NCBI GenBank assembly: GCA_963978905.1
Contig: OZ022259.1
Span: 10,044,001 to 10,108,000, forward strand
Reading direction: 5' to 3'
Origin: Trichostrongylus colubriformis
Taxonomy: Eukaryota > Nematoda > Chromadorea > Rhabditida > Trichostrongylidae
DNA length: 64,000 nt
The notes beneath the pieces were generated by a model. The model saw only the letters and a program-made list of their open reading frames with translations, made no database searches and had not been told where the DNA came from. Made by a program: the position numbers and the translations under genes. Positions 57,101 through 64,000 of the stretch are shown piece by piece (position 1 is the stretch's first letter; every line of letters starts with the position of its first letter).

Positions 57101-60100
57101 GATTGAGGTCTGAGTTTTTTCGTGGTCTTCATAACGACAAGGCAGATATGGCCGAGACAGATTTCTTCTGAAAATGGAAATAGTTTGAGGCTAATTCCTT
57201 CTTAATGATGCGGAATAGTGTGGTAGCGCTGCTTCTGAGTCGTTTCAAGCCGGAAAAGTGTGCCATTCACTCCTATTCTTTTTGGAATCACTATACAAAA
57301 TCACTATACAAAAAGAATGAACGAGTTCTAATCAAAAGTAAAGTATTATCAATATATCTGAGCCCTATCTCGAAAATGCCCGAGGAAAGACAACGATGGA
57401 TAAGTCTTGTAGTTGTAATTAATCTTTTACAGAATGACGCCAATCATAAGATTTCCATACAGAATCGTAGAAGTGACTGAATGCTTGCGAGTGTATGCAA
57501 TGGCGTTCTTGGCCAACTGTTGATGAGAAAATTCATTTTGTAAACAAGACGAGCTTTTTACAAGTAAACAGACCGTAGACGAAAAAGAGATTTTCGCTAC
57601 TATTGCACCCGCGGTCGATTCACAATAGAAACAGCAAGGCATTTTCGCGCAACCTGTGATAATTTGCGTAGTGCAACGGTCGATTCGAGTGTCCTGGCCA
57701 TAGTAACAACACTACCGGGTGTGTACTCTTACGTCAGGATGCCGCACTGCGGTATGTCGCAAGCGAAGCAATGGACGAGCTCAAGGCGCCATGTTGATGG
57801 GTCCCGAAGCGATGAGAAGTCAATTGCGTACCGCGCCCGTAGCATTACCGTTCAATCGTTCTGAGACCCAACTACCGCGACGCGCATAGCTCACGCACAC
57901 TTCGTCGCACGCGGCTCGTCGTCGTGCGGCATCCTGACGTGAGGGTACACACCCAACACTACCCGTCCATGCGCCCTGAGGAGGGCATCGGCCTCGAATG
58001 GACAACATGAACGTCAAAATCAAAAAGAGCTTACGTGATTCATGAAAGTTGCCGTTTCAGACAAGGCATTCAAAGGGACCCAAAGAGTGTCCCAGTGGTG
58101 AAACATCAAACTCCAAGGGAGGTGTGTAGCGTTACGGCACGGTTTCGCAACGCAGCATGCGAGCTGGGCAGGGGAGGGGAGGGGTGGGGATAGGTAGAGG
58201 GTCCCACAGCAATTGCCATGTGCTGTCCCTTACTTCAAACACTATTTCTTACGGTAAATAACTATTATTATTTATTGTAGTGGCAGCAGATTCTCTAGTA
58301 TGGTTCATAGGCGCATAGTTAAAGGAAACGTTCACGCACATTCCATGATTCTGATTCCTCTTGAAACCACTCTACCAGATACAAAACAGAAGCATAAACA
58401 CGAAAACAACCAAGAATATCCCTTTGTTCCAAAGCAGAAACCGAAAAACTGGAAGAAGAGCAGCTCACTTGAATTCCCGCCACTACATTCGAACAGCCGC
58501 CAATGGCCAGAGTGCAATTCAAGCTTTTGCGCACAATGTTGATTTGCTTCCCGATCTGCGTCTCTGACCATGTGAGAGCCGATTCTTTGCTGCTAATTCT
58601 AAGCCCTCCAGGGTTCAAACCCACTCCAACTTCCCACCCCGTCAGCCGTCAACTTGAGGAGTTCTATCTCATTTGCATTCTTGTATATTCACGTGAAACC
58701 CCGTTAAATACGTGGATAACAGAAGAACATAATTTTCCTACACGAGTACTCCAAAGACAACATTAGGGGAGAGTCGGACGAAAAGTAAAAGAAGTAGTGA
58801 ATGTGATAGTCGAGATACCTAGTAAGAGGACAGTGAAGAAACAACGGAAGGAAATGGCCAAAAACCCGAGAAATGGGATCCCCTTTCCAATGTTGATTAT
58901 CGACGCGAACGACCTCTCCGTCAAGAGGCGGGTAGTCTGATCTAGTTTTCCATTGGCATGTTGCCAAGTAAACACAAGGGAATGTTTGGAAATACGACAG
59001 CATCTATTTTTTGGAGTGAGCTTCAAGATAAAACTGCGAAAGCGCGCCGCGAAACCTTCGATCCTGCCGCACCTCCTTGGCCGCTCTCACCCCAGTTAAT
59101 CGGGAATTACGTCATTCGGAGGCGGGGTCGACTTATCAAGAGGCGGGACAGATGAGCGGTTGCGGCGTTTTGCGGTGTTTCTACAGCTCGGAGGGGCACT
59201 TTTTCACCGGGATTTCGCCACAGGTAGCCTTCTTAGGCCCAGTACTACCATGTGAGCGACTTCTTGTAGGGATTTCTCCATTACCACATTACCCCTAAAA
59301 TGCTGTTTTTAAGATTCTCATGCCAAAGAGTGACACATTATTAGAATGCTGCTTTAACTGAATATATGAAGCGTTCCTAGAAAATTAGGCCATTTTGCGT
59401 GCATCCTGAACATACAATAAAGAGGGTAAACCCAAACGAAAGCGAGGAATTTCCGATCTCATGGGTTGCTGACAAGGGACGGACCCGAGGTCGAAGTGAC
59501 CATTCGGAATGGGATACATATAATCCGACGTATTTTCGGATACTGACCTCGAACTTGTATTCCAAATTTGCAGAACGATTATCTGAGCGGAGTTATGGAG
59601 GTTCTTTTTTTTTTGAAAAAACAGTACTATTATATGGTATGTTTGGAAGTCCGTAACACGCGAGCCAGATGTTGTCGCGCAAGACCAGTGCGATTTTTTT
59701 TGTTCAAGAGACCAGACTACCCCTAGGGCGTGTTTTTAGCCAATTTGAGAATTAGACTAAATTTCGAAAAGTTCTTGGCCTTCCCAATAGGTCTCAAAGG
59801 TTAGAGGTCAGCGTCCGGAAATACCTCCGATTATATGTACCCATTCCGATTGGGTCCTTCCTTGTGAGCGAAACAGGTGAAGGTAGCATCGGCACTTCAA
59901 ATGATCAGGGTAGCGTTGTCATCGCAGAATAACAAACATAAAATACTTAAATTGAGCCAATTATTTGCAGACAAATGATCACACTTGCCCATCACTCCTA
60001 CATCGCTATGGTCAACGAGGCCGATAAAACCGAAGACGCCTTCAAACTGGCAACATGGTGGAACAAATTCCTCGGTAAGCTGTCATGATTTCTATTTGAA

Positions 60101-60599
60101 ATATCTTTTCAAAGGCAAAGGGAACGACGACATTTGGCGGTAGGAAAAATACTTTTATAGTTGATAAACACTGGTGGTCCAAGCAGACGACGTCTGACAA
60201 TCCTGCCACGGAAGGCGCGTTGAAAACGATCTAAGAAAGCTCCACTAAAGACCAATCCCCTCACCGCCTCCGTATCATCACAGGCCGCTCCCAGGTATCA
60301 AGGAAGAGGGTCGCTTCAGTACTACCCTCCCCTTCCACGGGGGACTAACTACGCCCCCTCCCTTTTTTGACCCATACCAGCAACTGTTGCCGGATTGTAT
60401 AGTAGCAACGTGTAATACCCTTCGCTTCTCATCTGTTTATTGAAAGTTCAACTTTCTTTGCAGAAAAGTCAAATCGGACTCCCATGTGCAGCAATCCTCC
60501 AATCTTGGTACCCTAATTATCACTCCATCCCAAAGCGAGTGGGCTCTTATGCGTATGGCCATTACACGTCGCGATATGTGTCGCTCCAACAAAGCCTAA
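54112..60599 (+). CDS. split gene, about 214-residue product, unrecognised
   Basis: Exons at 54112-54222, 55196-55337, 55400-55526, 59971-60074, 60115-60139 and 60464-60599 join with consistent phase to a TAA at 60597-60599. Donors are GTGAGT, GTACAA (weak), GTGAGT, GTAAGC and GTAGGA; acceptors are ATTCAG, TTCCAG, TTGCAG, TCAAAG (weak) and TTGCAG. Residues 1-37 start MNRISEIENILHRLVLIDET, likely helical. Residues 38-85 are Ser/Pro-rich (YRPLSPRSLECSPRPSTSPR), probably disordered and with proline-directed phosphorylation sites. Residues from about 95 to 165 form a helical region (IFSRCVQIVEAADKQGHIEI...ITLAHHSYIAMVNEADK...FKLATWW). The tail is hydrophilic. No signal peptide or membrane span. 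The 25-base exon and 40-base intron are the weakest part. Skipping them (60074 to 60464) gives an early stop after 20 residues, and a donor at 60553 could instead lead to 61629. Family unknown. Confidence 0.55.
54223..55195 (+). other. intron 1 of the 54 kb gene, carrying MITE C1
   Basis: Bounded by GTGAGT and TTCAG. C1 (54758-54997) accounts for a quarter of it. Confidence 0.5.
54758..54997. mobile_element. foldback MITE C, copy C1
   Basis: 240 bp. Left end GGGTGTGTACACTTATGACA; right end CGCAGGTGTACAAACCC. The flanks GATTTCTTC and GATTTCGTC match at 8 of 9 bases, a 9-bp target duplication. Arms share GAGTGCGAGTCGTTGG and CCTAAACGACTCGTACT. Confidence 0.85.
56136..56511 (+). repeat. tandem duplication with G-run
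   Basis: Two units of about 190 bp: AAGAAAATTTTGGAATAAAT...TCCAAATGGACATAACTTCC...GGAAGCCAGT (from 56136) and a second unit from about 56327. In the second unit GAGAGTGGATTCCCGG is replaced by GAGG plus a run of 18 or more G before AATCCCGG. Confidence 0.7.
56834..57167 (-). CDS. possible opposite-strand exon inside intron 3
   Basis: On the minus strand an acceptor (CCATTTTCAG, ending at 57168) and a donor (CACGG|GTAACA, 56833 and below) bound 334 bases with an open frame throughout: EICLGHICLVVMKTTKK, then a hydrophobic stretch (TISLLIFIFELRIADN) and a Pro-rich end (SSPIVDPLAPKTRTKGPPKF). An ATG at 57132 could also start it. No second exon could be linked and no family is recognised. It would be a nested gene on the strand opposite to its host, or else the 4.4 kb is intergenic and the host model is wrong there. 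Confidence 0.33.
57717..57954. mobile_element. foldback MITE B, copy B4, with intact 9-bp duplication
   Basis: 238 bp. Ends GGGTGTGTACTCTTACGTCA and (complement) GGGTGTGTACCCTCACGTCA, with arms continuing GGATGCCGCAC. Flanked on both sides by AACACTACC (57708-57716 and 57955-57963), a perfect 9-bp target duplication. This is the youngest-looking B copy, in inverted orientation relative to B1-B3. The duplication length fits Mutator-like transposition. Confidence 0.93.
57964..58769. other. unannotated intronic stretch
   Basis: A GC-rich purine patch (GGGGAGGGGAGGGGTGGGGA) lies at about 58173. Overlapping frames at 58.3-58.6 kb on both strands are unsupported. Confidence 0.35.
58770..58875 (-). 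repeat. recurrent hydrophobic-coding module T, copy 3
   Basis: Minus strand encodes GFLAISFRCFFTVLLLGIST. Aligns with modules at 15733-15845 and 41947-42045. Confidence 0.45.
60140..60463 (+). other. intron 5 of the 54 kb gene, with repeat O copy 1
   Basis: The segment about 60275-60430 (CGCTCCCAGGTATCAAGGAA...CCCTTTTTTGACCCATACCA...ATTGTATAGTAGCAACGTGT) aligns with 61866-62010. The acceptor TTCTTTGCAG that ends the intron is canonical. Confidence 0.45.
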
Positions 60600-60605
60600 G
60601 TCATA

Positions 60606-60720
60606 TGGGGTGCGGGTGGGGGTCGACTGGTCGAATTTTCGCACAGCCGCCCGCGGCGAGCGGAGCGGCGACTGCGAGCTGTTTGTAGTTTTATCCGCTG
60701 AACCAGCAACAATCACAACC
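60606..60720. mobile_element. MITE C-like fragment C4 (left half)
   Basis: GGTGGGGGTCGACTGGTCGA then ATTTTCGCACAGCCGCCCGC and CTGCGAGCTGTTTGTAGT match the left arm of C3. The right arm is absent. It starts within 10 bases of the predicted stop codon, so it would lie in the 3' UTR, or in an intron if the 61.6 kb exon is used. Confidence 0.65.
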
Positions 60721-60864
60721 TGTCTGGCAATTACATTTCACCATTGCCACACTATTATTCAGCACCTGCATTGAAATTCTTGCGTTGACAATTGCTTACG
60801 CTTAGCCAACGAAATTAGCGCACACATCGTCTCCGAATCATAATTTTGAGAGCAGCTCCCTTAA

Positions 60865-61283
60865 AGGAACCGGAAGGAGTTCGAAGAAAGAGGAAGATGC
60901 AAAGAAATGATCATTCTGTAACAAACATTCAAGGAAGTGATAATCGGGGAAAATCCGGATTCAAAAGCACGGCGCTGTGGTGTGTATTCGCATCACAATC
61001 GCATCAACACACTGACTTTCCGAGTTGTCCGCTGTAGAGATGGTCTTCGTTGTCTTGTAGAGGGTATTTCATTCATTGGTAATTATGTGAAATCTGTGAA
61101 ACAACACACAACAACAAACAAGCAAAACAATTAAGTGGAAAATGAGCGAAAGCATAAGAAAAAAGTGTGATTACAACTAAAAACTAATCAATTCACTTTC
61201 GACGTCTTGGCAAGGTGCCGTGTGTGCATTGCGGTCACCGTCCTCCCATACCGTGAACCAATATTGCCTTCCTCCCGGTGTCT
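60865..61283. mobile_element. TTAA-flanked MITE D, copy D2
   Basis: 419 bp, left AGGAACCGGAAGGAGTTCGA, right complement AGACACCGGGAGGAAGGCAA. Flanks TTAA (60861-60864) and TTGA (61284-61287). Internal text AATTATGTGAAATCTGTGAA and GACGTCTTGGCAAGGTG matches D4 more than D1 and D3, so D has at least two subtypes. Confidence 0.85.
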
Positions 61284-61628
61284 TTGAGGCACCGGAATGG
61301 GAGCAAGGAAGAAAGCGTATTCGGAAACCCTATTCCCTGAAAAGAACATTCTAGCTCACAGTCCAATCATTGTACAGCGAAACTCGCGTGTCATTTGATG
61401 TTGCATAGGGCGAATTTGATCCCATTAATGATGATTTCAAACAAGCGGAACAACAATCAGCAATAAACATCTGAAAAATGAAAGGGAGATTAAGTAGAAA
61501 TGTAAGAAAGGTGTGTACAGTGAAAAAGAAATCCAATGAATTCATCCTGGCGAGACGTCATGTATGGCATTTTAGGTTGATTAAAATGAAGCGTCTCCGA
61601 GAAACACAGTTACTGCCTCCGGTTTCAG

Positions 61629-61777
61629 AAGGTGTCGAGTGTGGCCGTCCAAACGCAGAAGTGCTGGAGATACTTGAAATGCGAACCACGGCTCTGGAAA
61701 GTCTCATTGAACTGGACGATACCAGTCGCGACTCGCTCGTTCAGAAATTGATCGACACCTTAGTGAGGAGTTATAAG
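61629..61777 (+). CDS. probable exon, possibly the last visible exon of the 54 kb gene
   Basis: Acceptor CCTCCGGTTTCAG precedes, and donor AAG|GTACGG follows. The 149 bases are open and encode GVECGRPNAEVLEILEMRTT and LIELDDTSRDSLVQKLIDTL, an amphipathic, clearly protein-like helical sequence. Its phase (needs one base) fits a donor at 60553 (ATGC|GTATGG) inside the sixth exon of the 54 kb gene, which would extend that protein to 249 residues and beyond. Alternatively it starts a separate gene. The next exon was not found; the sequence to the right is a stack of MITEs and the gene may leave the window. Confidence 0.5.
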
Positions 61778-61865
61778 GTACGGTCTAATCTTGTGGTAAC
61801 CAAAGCCTAGAGCTGATTGTGAGAGGAAACTTGCATAAAGGACGTCACAGCAGCTACCAAGGCAC

Positions 61866-62200
61866 TCCCAGGTGTCGAGGAAAATAGCCACTTCAATACG
61901 AACCCCCATCTACGAGAACTAAATACGACCCCTTTTTTTGATACCTACAATACCAGTAAAGGTCGTCGAACTGTATAGTTGCAATGTTTTTTATTTCTAT
62001 GTATCACCTCTAGCAAGGAGACTTCCATTTCACATTCCCTCGCAAGGATTCGCTGTGAAATACCTTTCACTTCCCATCTGCTCGTTGAAAGTTTGGATTC
62101 TAGTGCTTACCGCTAACCTCTGCCGGTACGATCTCCCTTTATTTCCGATCAAGTACGATCCCTCCTTCCCCCTCCTGTCGAGGAATCCTTGACTCCCGGC
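61866..62200 (+). repeat. dispersed repeat O, copy 2
   Basis: CACTCCCAGGTGTCGAGGAA...CCCCTTTTTTTGATACCTAC...CGAACTGTATAGTTGCAATG aligns with 60275-60430. It ends with CTGTCGAGGAATCCTTGACT, text also present in reverse at 33.87 kb and partly at 28.92 kb. Confidence 0.5.
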
Positions 62201-62262
62201 GTACCCTGGCTGCTATAGCTCAACCAAACAGGGGGATGCCGTCTTTTAGTCACCTGCATTGA

Positions 62263-63169
62263 GGGCACATCACGCGATATCAGATTAAAGGCCTACTTTC
62301 TTGGGGCAAGTAGGTCCTTGGATGACTGCTCAGGCTGCACGGTGCACCCTCATGGGTTCCGCTTGTTGAACACAATCACGCCACGTCCAGCCTGGCCTTG
62401 GATAAACGAGCTTCCAATGTGAAAGCCGCCCTCTTCATCGAAATGGCTGTTTCATTTAAAGGCACTCTCCGCGATAATCTCACCAGCTATTTACCCGCCG
62501 CAGCCGATAGACCCCCGGGTAACTGTCGCGGCTGTACCCTTACAGCGGCGCCACGAGCCCTTCTGGCAGCGCAAAGCCCGCGGGAGGCAACTGGGACCCC
62601 GCCCTCCAATTGGCGACCCCACCCGGCATTGGACGAAGGTTTTTCCAACGTGGCGCTTACGTGAGCCTGTGATTCTGCGATAAGATAAGATAAAGAAGAA
62701 ATCTCGGTACTTAATGAAACACTCACCTGGGGAAACAGGTCATATCTCAAAGTTCTCATGATACTATCCAACGGGAACTGCTGTTTTCACGCGATGATCT
62801 CGTGCAAGGCCAGATGTGAGGAGGCCCCATTTTTGCCATATTCGGGGGCTTCTTTCGGATTTTTCTTTCTCGCTGTATTCTTTGGCACCTCTGATTTCAT
62901 TATTCAGCTCTTAAACCCATTCAAGGTAATCGCGGAAAGTGCCTTTAATTGTCTTCTCTTATTACATCTATATCTTCAACTTTTATTCTCCACGTGAGCT
63001 CCATGTAAGAAATACGTTCGTCCAAGGTCAGGTGTGATTTGGGCACAAAACTGTAGGGGTGCACCGTGCAGCCACAACAATGGTGCAGCCTGAGCAGTGA
63101 TCCGAGTTCCTACTTGCCCCACGAAAGTAAGAAGGTAAACTGCTAAGATGATGATCGCGTGGTGTGCCT
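62263..63169. mobile_element. TTAA-flanked foldback element P, interrupted by Q
   Basis: Left arm GGGCACATCACGCGATATCA...CTTGGGGCAAGTAGG...CTGCTCAGGCTGCACGGTGC; the right arm reversed reads AGGCACACCACGCGATCATC...GTGGGGCAAGTAGG...CTGCTCAGGCTGCA. Flanks TTGA (62259-62262) and TTAA (63170-63173). 907 bp as found; without Q and its duplicated TTAA it would be about 418 bp, the size of A and D. Confidence 0.8.
62460..62944. mobile_element. TTAA-flanked element Q, nested in P
   Basis: Ends AGGCACTCTCCGCGATAATC and (complement) AGGCACTTTCCGCGATTACC, about 20 bp of inverted repeat, with TTAA on both sides (62456-62459, 62945-62948). 485 bp. The GC-rich left part and T-rich right part are unlike the arms of P. 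Frames inside are not genes. Confidence 0.8.
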
Positions 63170-63173
63170 TTAA

Positions 63174-63279
63174 AGGAACCGGGAGGGGTCAGAAGAAAAA
63201 GGAAGACGAGAAGAAATGATCGTTTCGAAACGGACATCCGAGGATGAAAGCGGTAATCAGTAAAGAAACCCGGATTCAA
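63174..63279. mobile_element. MITE D, copy D4, left part
   Basis: AGGAACCGGGAGGGGTCAGA starts right after TTAA 63170-63173, which is also the right flank of P. The copy is interrupted at 63279 by D3 and resumes at 63740. Confidence 0.85.
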
Positions 63280-63735
63280 AGGAACCGCAAGGGGTCCGAA
63301 ACAAGAGGAAGATGCAAAGAAATGAGCATTTTGTAACGAACACTGAAGGTTAGAAGCGATATTAGGCGAAAAACTCGCATTCAAAAGCGCGGCGCTGCGG
63401 TGTGTATACGCATCCCATTCGCATCAACACATTGACTATCCGAGTTATCCACGCAGAAGACGGGCCGCGGGCCAACGTTAGTTGTAGCACCTAACTCCCA
63501 TCGCAGTGGAGTGGCCAATTCCAACTACATTAGCATTCATGTAAGTACATCTAGAAACAATATAAGAAAGAACAAAGTAAAAAGTAAAAGGAAAAAACAA
63601 CTTTATACTAGAAGCGTCTCCTCTTGGCACCATGCCAAGGTGTCAAATTGGCGAGTTTGTGCAATGGCAGCCACTTAAACTCGTCAGAACTACTTCTGTT
63701 CTACCGTAGGCCAAAATTACCCCCTTCCGGTGCCT
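63280..63735. mobile_element. MITE D, copy D3, nested in D4
   Basis: 456 bp. AGGAACCGCAAGGGGTCCGA to the complement of AGGCACCGGAAGGGGGTAAT. Flanks TCAA (63276-63279) and TTAA (63736-63739). Internal text is close to D1, including ACTACATTAGCATTCATGTA and CCTCTTGGCACCATGCCAAG. Confidence 0.88.
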
Positions 63736-63739
63736 TTAA

Positions 63740-64000
63740 GCGCGCGTCGTTGTGATCTGCATTCGCATCTCCCGAGAATCTTTGCTAAATGCCACATCCG
63801 TTTCCGACTTGCTCGCTGTAGCAGATGCTATTTGTTGTCTTGCAGGGTGCATTTCATTCATTCACGATTATGTGAAATAAGTGAAACAACAAATAGCAGC
63901 TATTAAGTACGATAATTGGTGGGAGAATAAGCGAAGAGGTAAGGGAAAAAGTGTATATGGTAAAAAGTTCATGAATTCACACTCGACGTCTTAGCAAGGT
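63740..64000. mobile_element. MITE D, copy D4, right part, cut by the window edge
   Basis: GCGCGTCGTTGTGATCTGCA continues where 63279 stopped (compare AAAGCACGGCGCTGTGGTGT in D2). It runs to GACGTCTTAGCAAGGT at the edge, about 75 bp short of the family's right end. Confidence 0.8.

Larger units (their letters stand above)
55527..59970 (+). other. intron 3 of the 54 kb gene (4.4 kb)
   Basis: Bounded by GTGAGT and TTATTTGCAG. It holds a tandem duplication with a G-run, a possible minus-strand exon, MITE B4 and module T copy 3. Remaining parts show no feature. Confidence 0.45.

Noticed and set aside
29844..57864. Similar short proteins containing GMSQAKQ and LEAI(T/A)SQ at four sites
   Set aside because: They are translations of the arms of MITE B and are not conserved genes.
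1..64000. CRISPR arrays, bacterial operons, rRNA genes or spliced-leader RNA genes
   Set aside because: None seen: no regularly spaced short repeats, no Shine-Dalgarno gene strings, no rRNA text, and no match to the nematode SL1 sequence.

Overview
The window reads as repeat-rich, non-coding-dominated nuclear DNA of a nematode, most likely a clade V parasite of the hookworm/strongyle type. That placement is an inference. It rests on base composition near 42% GC by eye, introns with short TTTTCAG or TTTGCAG acceptors, an acceptor directly abutting an ATG (as with spliced-leader trans-splicing), two degenerate mariner families, a Tc3-like transposase, and many short foldback elements. No bacterial operon, CRISPR array, rRNA or phage feature was seen. 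Nearly all of the longer open frames lie inside repeats or have no splice or start context, so they are not called as genes.

Layout. 0-13 kb: a possible last exon at the left edge, an internally deleted mariner (Mar1a), a tRNA-like sequence, small foldback repeats and a second mariner family (Mar2a). 13-30 kb: mostly unique or decayed DNA with foldback copies A1, C3, E2, F1 and B1, plus the better preserved Mar2b. 30-40 kb: foldbacks D1, A2 and A3, a mariner relic, a LINE endonuclease relic and a 0.35 kb duplicated segment (K1/K2). 40-50 kb: a tentative two-exon gene, a Tc3-like pseudogene, A4, B2, B3 and a LINE 3' end. 50-54 kb: A5, Mar1b, C2.

54-62 kb holds the only well-supported protein gene. 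It is split, and its exons at 54.1, 55.2, 55.4, 60.0, 60.1 and 60.5 kb (perhaps also 61.6 kb) join with consistent phase. I do not recognise the product. Its introns carry foldback insertions (C1, B4, and possibly C4 and D2), a G-run, a tandem duplication and a possible opposite-strand exon. 62.2-64 kb is a stack of foldback elements: Q inside P, P abutting D4 through one shared TTAA, and D3 inside D4.

The most notable content is the mobile-element structure. Four sequence families (A, D, P, Q) share one design: TTAA or near-TTAA flanks, ends starting AGGAA or AGGCA, and about 420-490 bp in length; family A and P also have long inverted arms. Two other families (B, C) start GGGTGTGTAC and show 9-bp target duplications. 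Both mariner families are present as pairs that share the same internal deletion, which points to spread of non-autonomous deletion derivatives.
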